Source: an uncultured Bacteroidales bacterium (lineage in GTDB: Bacteria > Bacteroidota > Bacteroidia > Bacteroidales > Bacteroidaceae). Taken from it: a stretch of 64,000 nucleotides of DNA. Positions 15,392 through 23,686 of the stretch are shown here, piece by piece. Each line of letters starts with the position of its first letter. Position 1 is the first letter of the stretch. The stretch is taken from the NCBI GenBank assembly GCA_902801485.1, contig CADCIP010000004.1:1-64000 (forward strand), read 5' to 3'. A model generated the notes under the pieces. That model was given only the letters and a program-made list of their open reading frames with translations. It was not told the origin of the DNA and did not search any database. The position numbers were made by a program, and so were the translations under genes.

Positions 15392-16780
15392 CTATCGCCC
15401 TATCCAGCTTTCGGGATTCAGCTTGGTGGTTTCCTTGCGGAGCTGGAAATGAAGGACGCATTTGCCCGTACCATCGTCGGCAACGGTACCGATAATGTCG
15501 CGAGTGTTAACCTTCTGACCCTTGGAAACCGTAACAGACGAAAGGTTACAGTAAACAGATATGTAGCTGCCATGACGGATGAGCACATTGCGCGAACCAC
15601 CAAACTGGAAGACAGCCGAAACCACACCGGTGAAAATGGAACGGGCACGGGCTCCTGAACGTCCCACATAGTTGGTTCCCTTATTCTCGAGCTGCACATT
15701 CTTAAGCCCGGGAACGTTATACGTGCCAAAACGGTTGCCAATCATGTACTGGCCGGTGATGGGGACGGGCAGACGGCCGCGGTTCTGCTCGAAGGTGCCG
15801 TTCAGTTGTCGGTCCTCGGCTGTGAGCCATGTATCGGGTTTGAGAGGCGTTGGTCTGCTGGTTGACTTGGAAGCTGGCGTAGATTTTCCGGCCGACTTAC
15901 CAGCCTTCTTACGGGCAGCCTCCTCGGCAGCTTTCTTGCGAGCCGCCTCTTGCGCAGCCTTCTTTCGGGCTGCTGCCTCGGCTGCTTTGCGGGCCTGTTC
16001 TATTTCGTAGGCAATAAGGGCATCAATCTTTTTGTCGAGTGCATTCAGTTGCTTCTGCTGCTCGGCAATCTTTCCTGCCAAACCTGATTCCTGCTTCTTC
16101 AAGCCTTCAACTTTCTTTTTTTGCAGAACCTGCTGCGCACCTAAATCCTTACGCTGCAACATCACCTCGCGAACCAAACTGCTCTTCTTGCTTTTTGCAT
16201 CCAAGAGTTTGTTCTGTTCTTCCAGCAGTTCAGACTGTTTCTTAAGTATCATTTCGCCCAGGTTCTGCTGAAACGTCACATATTCCTTAGCAAAACGGGA
16301 ACGGCGGAACATTTCCTTTACATCATTGGCCGAAAGAATAAAGATTAACGAAGAAGTATGTCCCTTCTGGGTTCGGGCATAACGCATAGCCAGTTTCAGT
16401 TTCTCGCGTTTTTCCTTCAGTTCCAATTCCTTTTCACGAATCCTGCCCTGCAACTGAATGGCAAGGGAATCCAACTCGCCGATTTCCTTTTCCAGCCCCA
16501 CAATCTGGTCAAGCCTGTTGTTTAGCTGCACACCTATAAAATGTATGTTCTGCTGTCCTGCCTTGACTTGCTGTTTGGTCTTGGTCAGCTCGGCCTTGGA
16601 TTTCTTGAGGGTATTCTGCAGCTCAGCCTTCTGCTTCTGCAAAGCCTTCACCTTCTTACTGTTCTGGGGAAATGCTGCTACAGGGAGTATTAGGAAAATG
16701 ACAAGGAGAGCCGTTTTTTCTAAAGGAGTTAAAGGAGTTAAAGGAGTTAAAGACGATACTTTAGACTTCTTGAACGTCAT
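15392..16780 (-). CDS. EnvC-like murein hydrolase activator (degenerate LytM/M23)
   Basis: A 462-aa exported protein. Residues 1-35 are a signal peptide whose n-region contains the repeat LTPLTPLTPL from a nonamer array. Residues about 40-265 form long coiled coils, then comes an Ala/Lys-rich stretch (EAARKKAAEEAARKK) and a C-terminal LytM/M23 fold (about 350-462). The usual zinc ligands are not visible: the first motif reads NKGTNYVGRSG where active enzymes have His and Asp, and the last reads VLHFQLRK rather than HxH. That fits activators such as EnvC, which switch on amidases at the septum. Last gene of the long 23.5-15.4 kb operon. Start chosen at the ATG that begins the signal peptide (MTFKKSK). 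Confidence 0.8.
   Translation of the reverse strand: MTFKKSKVSSLTPLTPLTPLEKTALLVIFLILPVAAFPQNSKKVKALQKQKAELQNTLKKSKAELTKTKQQVKAGQQNIHFIGVQLNNRLDQIVGLEKEIGELDSLAIQLQGRIREKELELKEKREKLKLAMRYARTQKGHTSSLIFILSANDVKEMFRRSRFAKEYVTFQQNLGEMILKKQSELLEEQNKLLDAKSKKSSLVREVMLQRKDLGAQQVLQKKKVEGLKKQESGLAGKIAEQQKQLNALDKKIDALIAYEIEQARKAAEAAARKKAAQEAARKKAAEEAARKKAGKSAGKSTPASKSTSRPTPLKPDTWLTAEDRQLNGTFEQNRGRLPVPITGQYMIGNRFGTYNVPGLKNVQLENKGTNYVGRSGARARSIFTGVVSAVFQFGGSRNVLIRHGSYISVYCNLSSVTVSKGQKVNTRDIIGTVADDGTGKCVLHFQLRKETTKLNPESWIGR
16721..16753. repeat. Nonamer repeat inside the EnvC-like signal peptide codons
   Basis: TAAAGGAGT three times plus a partial copy (plus strand). Because 9 is a multiple of 3 it keeps the frame and encodes LTP repeats in the n-region of the signal peptide. 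Copy-number change would lengthen or shorten the n-region without a frameshift. Confidence 0.85.
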
Positions 16781-16805
16781 TGGGGAACATGTGTAGAACA
16801 AACGT

Positions 16806-16883
16806 CCTAGCGAAGCGATAACTCCTAGGCCGCAGGCCGATAACTCCTTAGCGAAGCGATAACTCCTTAGCGAAGCGATAACT
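16806..16883. repeat. Four-copy ~19-bp tandem repeat between two genes
   Basis: Units of 18, 22, 19 and 19 bp with the common form CCTTAGCGAAGCGATAACT. The second copy has CCGCAGG in place of GAAG. The tract fills the gap between the stop of the DUF4292 gene (16891) and the start of the EnvC-like gene (16780). In the sense direction each unit carries AGGAGTTA, the same core as the nearby nonamers. Confidence 0.85.
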
Positions 16884-16890
16884 CCTTCCT

Positions 16891-17739
16891 TCATTTCGCC
16901 AAACTCATGATTTTCCTGAACGCAGCATCTAAGGAAACTTCTGCGTAGCGGTTCGTGTTTATCTCTGTACGCGTCTCCCAACTGGAATCGGGCTTGACGG
17001 AACTGATACGGAAAAGAGCCTCTACATTATCGTTATTGATGTCGAATGAAACCTTCATAATGCCAGGGAAATCTTTCTCACCCACCTTTGTCCATTCCGA
17101 ATACTGCCATTTTACGACAGGATTATCGGAATAGGCACGCGAGAAACGTGTCTCGCTCACCAGTTGGTTAGCAGCATTCAGCACGAACGTCAACGCCACG
17201 TTATCGTTTTGCGAGTTCACAAGCTTCACGTCACTCGCATCGGACTGTAGGCTATAGCTGTTGCTGCCGGGTGCTTCTCCCTTGCTGTTCAGGACAAATA
17301 ACTCGTTCCAAAACAGCGATTGAAACGTAAAGAAATCTATTCCCGCCTCGCGGAAGAAATTCACCTCGTCGTAGTCGCACTTCACATACTGATGGTTCAT
17401 ACGGTCCACCATCATCATATAGTCGGGGGTCAGCTCCAGCCGGCCAACCTCCATAAAGCCCAGCGCCACCAGCGAGATCTGTATAACATCGTCGCGTTTC
17501 ATCCTCAATGAACCACCCACCCTGGCACTATTCTTGGAGGTACTGATGCTAAGGTTCATCTTGGCAGATATGCAGGGTTCTGTTACACGCTTTGAGTTAA
17601 CAGCCTGAACGACATCGACTAAACTGGGTTGCTTTTCCAACATGGGATTACCACCAGCAACAACATTTTTCTTGCTGCCACAGGAAGCAAGAAGGAAGGC
17701 ACTGGCCAGGAATACCAAAAACTTTATTCTTTTCGTCAT
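16891..17739 (-). CDS. DUF4292 lipoprotein (LolA/LolB-like fold)
   Basis: A 282-aa lipoprotein: signal peptide with lipobox LLASC (Cys at about 20), then a Gly/Asn linker and a beta-rich domain (from SLVDVVQAVNSKRV to the end) that matches DUF4292. The fold recalls LolA/LolB-type lipoprotein carriers, with alternating strands such as SAKMNLSIS and GSLRMKRDDVIQISL. The order TPR protein, DUF4292 lipoprotein, EnvC-like protein is one I associate with Bacteroidales, which suggests an envelope role. Substrate unknown. Heptamer-like and nonamer repeats lie on both sides. Confidence 0.8.
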   Translation of the reverse strand: MTKRIKFLVFLASAFLLASCGSKKNVVAGGNPMLEKQPSLVDVVQAVNSKRVTEPCISAKMNLSISTSKNSARVGGSLRMKRDDVIQISLVALGFMEVGRLELTPDYMMMVDRMNHQYVKCDYDEVNFFREAGIDFFTFQSLFWNELFVLNSKGEAPGSNSYSLQSDASDVKLVNSQNDNVALTFVLNAANQLVSETRFSRAYSDNPVVKWQYSEWTKVGEKDFPGIMKVSFDINNDNVEALFRISSVKPDSSWETRTEINTNRYAEVSLDAAFRKIMSLAK

Positions 17740-17742
17740 CTA

Positions 17743-17760
17743 TTAGGAGTTAGAGGAGTT
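17743..17760. repeat. Two-copy nonamer spacer
   Basis: Plus-strand TTAGGAGTT and AGAGGAGTT fill the gap between the TPR gene stop (17762) and the DUF4292 gene start (17739). Confidence 0.7.
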
Positions 17761-17761
17761 A

Positions 17762-19480
17762 TCACTTAATGTACTTTTTTTTCTTAATCTTCTTCTTTAT
17801 CAGCGGAGTGCATGTTCCGTCGTTTTTCTGTACAGCCAGATTCCAATAGCGAAGGGCAATGTCCAAGGAACCGCACTCGGCATAAATATCCCCGGCATGT
17901 TCTAACAGGTTTCCTTGAAGGTCTTCAACCTTTAGCAGTTCCTCGTCGGAAAGATCCGGATTTACTACTCTATCCATATAAATCTTGGCATTGGTAAAGT
18001 CCTTCTTCATAAACAGAATCCATGCATAGGTATCCAGATACGTAATATTCTTTGGTTCCGCCTTGATGGTTCGGTAGCTCATCTCCTCGGCCTTATCCAG
18101 TTGCTCGTTTCTAAGGCTCAGGTAATAAGCATAATTGTTCAGACAACTGATATTGTCGTCTTTATAAACAAGGGCAGAATCGTATGCAGCAAAAGCCTCC
18201 AGAGGTTTATTCTCCTGATAATACAAATCGCCTAAAACGGAATACATGTCAGACACCAGCGCAGGACGGGCCTCCTCGGTCTTTGTACGTAGCCCCTGCA
18301 AGAACACCTCGGCAGCATCGTTTCTCTTGTCCTGCTGATATAATGCCACACCCAGATAATAAGCATACGCCAATTCCTCGGGGTGATAGTTGACGCCCTT
18401 TCGACAAATATCCTCAATAGCTGCAAAATTATTTTTGGGAGCATAATACTGAAGCATGTGCGAGAGGGCCATCTGGTTTCCGGGCTCAACCTCCAGCACC
18501 CTGTTCATCAGTTCTGCCACCTTATCGTCATTTTCTTTAACATAAGTAAGATAAGCCGCTTTCAACATCAGAAGCTGGGCATCTTTCTGAGGCTTGGCTA
18601 AGAGAGAATCAAAAGTCTGAAGCATATCATCACGCTTGGTGGAATCCTGAATAGTCTCGTCAATACAGTCTTTCATCAAAGCCACGCGCAGATCGTTGGA
18701 GCTGCCATCGTCAAACAACAGAGAATCACGCAATTGGACAAACCGCTCGTTGTCTTGGACACTTCTGTAGTAGTTCATCATGGCAAGTATGAGGTTCAGG
18801 TTATGGGCATCCTTCTGTCTGACAGAATTATAGATCTCCATGGCCTTATCCGGATAACCTGCTTGTTGATACTGATTAGCCATAACGACACGGTAGTTCA
18901 GGTCGTGAGGATACTCATCACACAGGCTCTGCAACTCCATAAAAGCAGAATCTTCCTCTTCCTTGCTCATATAAAGTGTGAATTTCTCCAAGCTCAACTG
19001 AACCGATTTTCCTTCCTGTACTTCAATGCGGTTCAACACCTCTATAGCCTTGTCGGTATGCCCGTCATCACGATAGATACTGGCAAGCTGTGATAACACA
19101 TCTGTACGTTTTGTCTGGAACCTTGCCAGTTTCTCCAGATATGGAACAGCATCACTTGTCCTGCGCGCATTCAAATAAATGGTCGCCAACGTCTCTAAGT
19201 ACCATGGGTTACACGAGTCCAATTCACAAGCCTGCTTTAGCATGCCTATACCCACCTCCAAGCTGTCCTGTCTGAGGAACAACTTCATCAAGCCAAGATT
19301 GTAAACAGCTTCTGCAGCTTGAGGATTAATGTCCAGGCAATGCTGATACAATTCAAGAGCCGAAGCATAGTCGCCTGACAGACGAGTTTTCTCTGCTTCG
19401 AGAAAAAAGTAGTCGAACTTTGTCTGTCCCAACAAAGTTCCACTACATAGAAGTATAATTGCCAGAAGTTTACTCTTCAC
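17762..19480 (-). CDS. Exported tetratricopeptide-repeat protein
   Basis: A 572-aa protein with an N-terminal signal peptide (MKSKLLAIILLCSGTLLG, cut near LLG-Q) and TPR units almost throughout. Examples are DYASALELYQHCLDINPQAAEAVYNLG near the N-terminus, KPLEAFAAYDSALVYKDDN and the final repeats around residue 500. TPR arrays bind partner proteins or peptidoglycan enzymes. Its place directly ahead of the DUF4292 and EnvC-like genes suggests periplasmic work in envelope assembly. The start is GTG 19480, directly after a heptamer spacer. The C-terminus is a Lys-rich tail (KKKIKKKKYIK). Confidence 0.85.
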   Translation of the reverse strand: MKSKLLAIILLCSGTLLGQTKFDYFFLEAEKTRLSGDYASALELYQHCLDINPQAAEAVYNLGLMKLFLRQDSLEVGIGMLKQACELDSCNPWYLETLATIYLNARRTSDAVPYLEKLARFQTKRTDVLSQLASIYRDDGHTDKAIEVLNRIEVQEGKSVQLSLEKFTLYMSKEEEDSAFMELQSLCDEYPHDLNYRVVMANQYQQAGYPDKAMEIYNSVRQKDAHNLNLILAMMNYYRSVQDNERFVQLRDSLLFDDGSSNDLRVALMKDCIDETIQDSTKRDDMLQTFDSLLAKPQKDAQLLMLKAAYLTYVKENDDKVAELMNRVLEVEPGNQMALSHMLQYYAPKNNFAAIEDICRKGVNYHPEELAYAYYLGVALYQQDKRNDAAEVFLQGLRTKTEEARPALVSDMYSVLGDLYYQENKPLEAFAAYDSALVYKDDNISCLNNYAYYLSLRNEQLDKAEEMSYRTIKAEPKNITYLDTYAWILFMKKDFTNAKIYMDRVVNPDLSDEELLKVEDLQGNLLEHAGDIYAECGSLDIALRYWNLAVQKNDGTCTPLIKKKIKKKKYIK

Positions 19481-19481
19481 C

Positions 19482-19523
19482 CTAATCTCTAAACTCTAAA
19501 CTCTAAACTTTAAACTTTAAACT
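19482..19523. repeat. Heptamer spacer dut-TPR
   Basis: Plus-strand units CTAATCT, CTAAACT three times, TTAAACT twice. The tract fills the whole gap from the dut stop (19524-19526) to the GTG start of the TPR gene. On the sense strand the unit is AGTTTAG/AGTTTAA, each with a stop codon, so all three frames are closed within 21 nt. Confidence 0.95.
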
Positions 19524-19958
19524 TTATTTCACTCCGCTATGGCCGAAGCCGCCGGCTCCGCGTCCTGTCTCATCAAGCACCTCTACCTGTTCCCACTCTG
19601 CCTGTTCGTGACGGGCAATAATCATCTGAGCGATGCGCTCACCGTCCTCGATAACAAAAGGATCAGACGAAAGATTTATGAGAATAACACCCACCTCGCC
19701 ACGGTAGTCGGCATCTATGGTGCCAGGAGTATTCAGTACTGTTACACCACGCTTCAGGGCAAGTCCGCTTCTTGGACGCACCTGAGCTTCGAAGCCCTTG
19801 GGCAACGAGAGGAAAAGGCCCGTAGGAATCAAGCGTCTCTCCATCGGTCTCAACTCTATGGGAGCCTCCAAATTAGCTCTTAAATCTACTCCTGCCGACT
19901 GCTCGGTAGCATACTGAGGCAGTGCATGATGACTGCGATTAATTATCTTTATTTTCAT
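19524..19958 (-). CDS. dut: Deoxyuridine 5'-triphosphate nucleotidohydrolase
   Basis: A 144-aa trimeric dUTPase that splits dUTP to dUMP and pyrophosphate, keeping uracil out of DNA and feeding dTMP synthesis. The conserved motifs are present in order: AGVDLRAN (about 23-30), [11 protein letters not shown] (about 62-72), [19 protein letters not shown] (about 76-94), DGERIAQMI (about 105-113) and the C-terminal arm [11 protein letters not shown] (about 131-141) that closes the active site. It lies 6 nt downstream of dgt, so two nucleotide-sanitising enzymes are coupled. Confidence 0.95.
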   Translation of the reverse strand: MKIKIINRSHHALPQYATEQSAGVDLRANLEAPIELRPMERRLIPTGLFLSLPKGFEAQVRPRSGLALKRGVTVLNTPGTIDADYRGEVGVILINLSSDPFVIEDGERIAQMIIARHEQAEWEQVEVLDETGRGAGGFGHSGVK

Positions 19959-19964
19959 ACCTTA

Positions 19965-21320
19965 TCACACATCCGGCAAACTCATGCCGTTAATCTTTCT
20001 ATATAAATCCAGGGCAAAGACATCCGTCATGCCACTGATATAATCCAATACCGCCATTACTCGCTCGTAAAGAGTGGGCGCCAGAATCTGATACTGAGAG
20101 CTGACCCTATTGATAAGCAATTTGGAGAAAGCTTTATCCGGCTCCGTTACCGCCTTTATCATTAAATCCGTCAGCTGAGTAATCACCTTGTAGCCAGCTA
20201 TTTCAATGTCCACAACATCCTTGCAATGATATATGCTGGAATATGCGACCTTCTCGCATTCTTCGTAAGCATGTCTGGGAACATCAGCAATATGTTTGAT
20301 GAGTGTGTCGGGGAAAGTACCTGAAAGAAACTCATCTTCATGCTCGACAAAGACACGCACACATTCCTGCTCAAGACAATTAATGACACAAGAGCGCAGA
20401 TAAACGATCTGCTCGTTCACATCCTCTACCGTCATCATACGTTCAGCAATATGGGCGCGCTGCCTTTCGTCGAAATAATCCAGGAAAAGATGCTTCACCT
20501 GCTCCGTTGTCAGTAACTTCAGTTTATGGGCATCTTCAATATCCATAATCTGATAACAGATATCATCGGCAGCCTCCACCAGATAAACCAATGGATAGCG
20601 TGCATATTTAAAGGAGCCCTCCGGTGCATCCAATTTCAGGATTCCCAGTTCATCAGCTATACGGCAGTAATCCTCGACCTCGCTGCGGAAGAAGCCGAAC
20701 TTGTTCCTGTCTCCTGCCAAATCTGAAGTAAACGGATATTTAACGATGCTGGCCAATGTACTGTATGTCATGACAAATCCGCCTTTTCTACGACCATTGA
20801 AATGATGCGTCAATAAGCGGAAAGCGTTGGCGTTTCCTTCGAAATGAATCAAGTCCTCCCATTGCTTGGGACTCAGGCAGTCGCCTGTCTGCCCGCAAAC
20901 ATAGTTCTTTAAGAAAAGGCCGTCTCCCTCACTGAAATAGGTATCTATGGCATTCTCTCCACTGTGTCCGAATGGAGGATTCCCCAAATCATGTGCCAGG
21001 CAAGCGGCACTGACAATGTTTCCCAACTCGGTAAAATGCGTATCGACCAACTGAGGATGACGCTCCAGCAAAAGCCGGCTCACATCATTACCTAAGCTGC
21101 GGCCCACACTACTTACCTCCAGGCTATGAGTCAAACGGTTATGAACGAATATGCTTCCCGGCAAGGGAAACACCTGTGTCTTATTTTGCAGACGACGGAA
21201 AGGAGCAGAGAAAATCAGTCGGTCGTAGTCGCGTTGGAATTCCGTTCTGTCGTCGTATCTGTTCGACAAGCCCTCCTGCCCCAACCGCTTGTTGGAGAGC
21301 AACTGATTCCAATTCATCAT
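19965..21320 (-). CDS. dgt: dGTP triphosphohydrolase (HD domain)
   Basis: A 451-aa HD-superfamily enzyme that releases triphosphate from dGTP or other dNTPs. The metal ligands are visible: NRLTHSLEV with H65, AHDLGNPPFGH at 110-119 with H110-D111, and a later Asp in LVEAADDICYQIMDIED. The N-terminal stretch NRYDDRTEFQRDYDRLIFS and the signature FRRLQNKTQVFPL are typical. ATG 21320; a second ATG follows directly and either could be used. Downstream dut suggests dNTP pool control. Confidence 0.9.
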   Translation of the reverse strand: MMNWNQLLSNKRLGQEGLSNRYDDRTEFQRDYDRLIFSAPFRRLQNKTQVFPLPGSIFVHNRLTHSLEVSSVGRSLGNDVSRLLLERHPQLVDTHFTELGNIVSAACLAHDLGNPPFGHSGENAIDTYFSEGDGLFLKNYVCGQTGDCLSPKQWEDLIHFEGNANAFRLLTHHFNGRRKGGFVMTYSTLASIVKYPFTSDLAGDRNKFGFFRSEVEDYCRIADELGILKLDAPEGSFKYARYPLVYLVEAADDICYQIMDIEDAHKLKLLTTEQVKHLFLDYFDERQRAHIAERMMTVEDVNEQIVYLRSCVINCLEQECVRVFVEHEDEFLSGTFPDTLIKHIADVPRHAYEECEKVAYSSIYHCKDVVDIEIAGYKVITQLTDLMIKAVTEPDKAFSKLLINRVSSQYQILAPTLYERVMAVLDYISGMTDVFALDLYRKINGMSLPDV

Positions 21321-21325
21321 CTTAA

Positions 21326-21371
21326 TTTACTATTTGACGATTTACTATTTACCATTTAAAGATTTACAATC
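21326..21371. repeat. Heptamer-like spacer glsB-dgt
   Basis: On the minus strand GTAAATC, TTTAAAT, GGTAAAT, AGTAAAT, an 8-nt CGTCAAAT, and AGTAAAT. The period is 7 nt with one slip. It fills most of the gap between the glsB stop (21377) and the dgt start (21320). Confidence 0.8.
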
Positions 21372-21376
21372 AACTC

Positions 21377-22366
21377 TTATTCAGGTTTATAGAAAAGACG
21401 ATTGGCACCGCTGGTAATTTTAACTAGCTCAGGATGTTCTGCTGCAAAGGTATCAATATGTCTCATGCGCTTCTCCTGCAAGATTTCATCAACAGCTATC
21501 AAGATACCTGTTTCCTCTACATCACCAAACCCATCGTTGATAGCCGTACCAAACAGTTTCATGGTGGGGCTTAAACCCATATAGGCATTTACCAAAGGCG
21601 GGATGTTATAGCCAAGGGCACGAACCTCGCCGTTAAGGATTCTGTAATCGGCCTTGAAATCGTCTTCCACAAAGATTTTCTCGAATTCCGTCGTGTCATG
21701 CTCCAGTTGCAGAGGCTTCATGGGGAAAATCAGGTTGTCGGGATCGGGGAAATGCTTTTTCAGGAAATACAGTATCATATCGCGTGCCATACGATCGTAG
21801 CTGGGATACATGGTAAACTTTCCGAACAGATAACGGACTGTTGGTTCAATTACGACGATGGCGCCCAAGCCATCCCAAAGATTATCAAGGGCAAAGATTC
21901 CTTTTCGTCCACGCAACGTACTCTGATACTCCAGGGTAACAAAACTGCGACCCAATTCAATCGTCCAGGGAGCATATTCCTTCAGGAATTTATCGCTGAA
22001 GCGGAACATGTGGCTGGTAGCCAGAATAGGTTGGCCTTCCTCGTCGTATTGCCAATCCTTACCTAATATATATCTGTAGCCTCCAACTATTTCCTCTTCC
22101 TCAGGATCCCAAACCAGAATCTGCTTGTAGGGATTCTCGCAAGTATCAAACTCATCAAGGTCCATGCTTTTGCCCGTTCCTCCACCAGCGGCACGGAAAG
22201 CTATCTCGCGCAACCGGCCAATCTCCTTTACTACGTTAGGAGAATCCTGCCATGTAACAACATAGACCTCGTTGCTACTCTTATTGGTCATACGCAACTT
22301 CTTGTCAGGCGTCAGTTCCGCCTTCAATATCTCGCGTGGAATACTGCTAATAATCTCTTCCATCAT
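21377..22366 (-). CDS. glsB: Glycine-lipid N-acyltransferase (GNAT-type)
   Basis: A 329-aa acyltransferase of the GNAT/OlsB-like group (Acetyltransf_5). Recognised by LREIAFRAAGGGTGKSMDLDEFD, YKQILVWDPEEEEIVGGYRYILG and WTIELGRSFVTLEYQ. In Bacteroides, GlsB puts a 3-hydroxyacyl chain on the amino group of glycine, the first step to glycine lipids; GlsA then adds a second acyl chain. The assignment follows from family and from the overlapping partner gene: the start at 22366 overlaps the glsA stop by 4 nt. Confidence 0.8.
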   Translation of the reverse strand: MMEEIISSIPREILKAELTPDKKLRMTNKSSNEVYVVTWQDSPNVVKEIGRLREIAFRAAGGGTGKSMDLDEFDTCENPYKQILVWDPEEEEIVGGYRYILGKDWQYDEEGQPILATSHMFRFSDKFLKEYAPWTIELGRSFVTLEYQSTLRGRKGIFALDNLWDGLGAIVVIEPTVRYLFGKFTMYPSYDRMARDMILYFLKKHFPDPDNLIFPMKPLQLEHDTTEFEKIFVEDDFKADYRILNGEVRALGYNIPPLVNAYMGLSPTMKLFGTAINDGFGDVEETGILIAVDEILQEKRMRHIDTFAAEHPELVKITSGANRLFYKPE

Positions 22367-23184
22367 ATTTCGTAAACTTTACTCCGCACCCACTGTGCCC
22401 ATTGCAACGGGGTTTGAGACTTGTCAAATGTTTGCCATGGAATTGGCTTTCCTATCTTAACTGTATAAACGTTCCCGTTACTCTTATACATTTCGTCAGG
22501 CAAAAGAATCTGCGCAAAGTTGGGCAGATGAAATTTCTTACAGAAACGGGCCACCTTATAGAAACGCGGCGTTAGCCGGCCTTCAAAATGTATGGGAACA
22601 ACATCGCGCTGATGCTGTACGGATTTTGTGATAAATGATTTGCTCCAGGCAACGTCCCTTATCAAGCCTTCGTCATTCTTACGACTGCACAGACCCGCAG
22701 GAAACATTATAACGTGGTTCTCGCCGGAGAATGCGCTCTCCACCATAGCCGGAAAATTCCTTCCGTTTTTACCAAATTTGTTGATAGGGACGCACAATGG
22801 AGCCAGTCCTTTCAGGTTCATCAGCAGATCATTAACCAGATATTTTATTTTGCCTTCGTAATGTTCACCTATCACCCACCCTAAAGTTACACCATCAACG
22901 GCTCCTAAGGGGTGATTGCTCACAAAAGTGTAATAGCGGCTGTCTGCGGGCAGGTTCTCGCGTCCTTCCACATTAACCTTAACACCCAAATACTCCACAC
23001 AATACTTGCAGAAATCCACACCCACATAGCCCCTACGAAGGTACACATTAATAAATTCCTGATGGATAACACGTTTAAGCCAACTTATAACGAACTTAGG
23101 AATACACCATGCCTTCTTACCCATCTTATTGCGGATAATCTTGTCAAGGTCAATTTCCTGGATTGTATTTTCTTGCTCCGACAT
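22363..23184 (-). CDS. glsA: Glycine-lipid O-acyltransferase (PlsC-like)
   Basis: A 273-aa lysophospholipid-type acyltransferase at the inner membrane. The catalytic HX4D motif is in FVSNHPLGAVDGVT (about 88-101) and the second block is MFPAGLCSRKNDEG (about 159-172). It should transfer an acyl chain to the hydroxyl of the N-acyl glycine made by GlsB. The pair order glsA-glsB with a 4-nt overlap supports this over ordinary phosphatidic acid synthesis. It starts 4 nt after the preceding small exported protein. Confidence 0.8.
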   Translation of the reverse strand: MSEQENTIQEIDLDKIIRNKMGKKAWCIPKFVISWLKRVIHQEFINVYLRRGYVGVDFCKYCVEYLGVKVNVEGRENLPADSRYYTFVSNHPLGAVDGVTLGWVIGEHYEGKIKYLVNDLLMNLKGLAPLCVPINKFGKNGRNFPAMVESAFSGENHVIMFPAGLCSRKNDEGLIRDVAWSKSFITKSVQHQRDVVPIHFEGRLTPRFYKVARFCKKFHLPNFAQILLPDEMYKSNGNVYTVKIGKPIPWQTFDKSQTPLQWAQWVRSKVYEI

Positions 23185-23188
23185 GGTT

Positions 23189-23548
23189 TCAGTTAATAGT
23201 GATGGGACGGTTGTTAATAAAATAATGCCCGCGAGGTAGCCCGTTCAGCCAGTTCACACCTTTATTCAGGCGTACTGCCATAAAGAAAGCACCTTCTCTG
23301 GTATAGATAGGAAGAATCTGGTTATGGTCACTCTGAATCTGTACGGCTCTGCCGCTGGTGTGAATCTTAACCGGAAACGTAGAACAACTCATACGCTCAG
23401 TACGACCAAGGTCACGCATCTTTTCAACAAGAGGAATCGTATCAGGTTTTGCCACTACGCGTTTCTTACGCAAAGAAGCACCCATTGGCAATATGACCAA
23501 CAGGACAAGCAAGAAAACAATCGTACGTACAACAATGCCTTTTAACAT
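23189..23548 (-). CDS. Small exported or membrane-anchored protein, unknown
   Basis: A 119-aa protein with an N-terminal hydrophobic segment (IVVRTIVFLLVLLVILPMGAS) and a mainly beta C-terminal part (PVKIHTSGRAVQIQSDHNQILPIYTREGAFF). I do not recognise a family. First gene of the long operon running to 15392; its stop is 4 nt before the glsA start, so a link with envelope lipid synthesis is possible. A near-consensus promoter precedes it. Confidence 0.7.
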   Translation of the reverse strand: MLKGIVVRTIVFLLVLLVILPMGASLRKKRVVAKPDTIPLVEKMRDLGRTERMSCSTFPVKIHTSGRAVQIQSDHNQILPIYTREGAFFMAVRLNKGVNWLNGLPRGHYFINNRPITIN

Positions 23549-23575
23549 AAAATCCTTCTACACCTTTACGAATTA

Positions 23576-23607
23576 CAAAATTACATCTTTTACCTTAAAA
23601 GGACAAA
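23576..23607 (-). promoter_or_regulatory. Bacteroidota-type promoter of the glsA-to-EnvC operon
   Basis: Minus-strand TAATTTTG (23576-23583) with TTTG at 23604-23607, spacer 20 nt. It lies 28 nt upstream of the ATG at 23548 and is the only full-consensus promoter seen before the eight minus-strand genes that end at 15392. Confidence 0.8.
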
Positions 23608-23646
23608 TAATTTTAGAAAAATATACCTTGATTTGCATAAAATAGC

Positions 23647-23654
23647 TATCTTTG
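23647..23654 (+). promoter_or_regulatory. Putative -7 box of the AraC-type regulator
   Basis: TATCTTTG on the plus strand, 32 nt before the ATG at 23687. The nearest TTTG (23632-23635) is too close to serve as -33, so the box is only half supported. Confidence 0.45.
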
Positions 23655-23686
23655 CCCGCGAAACTGTCAACTATCAACTAAAGAAA

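Noticed and set aside
16781-16981. Longer N-terminus of the EnvC-like protein
   Set aside because: Those codons come from the repeat tract and from antisense of the upstream gene; a signal peptide begins at 16780.
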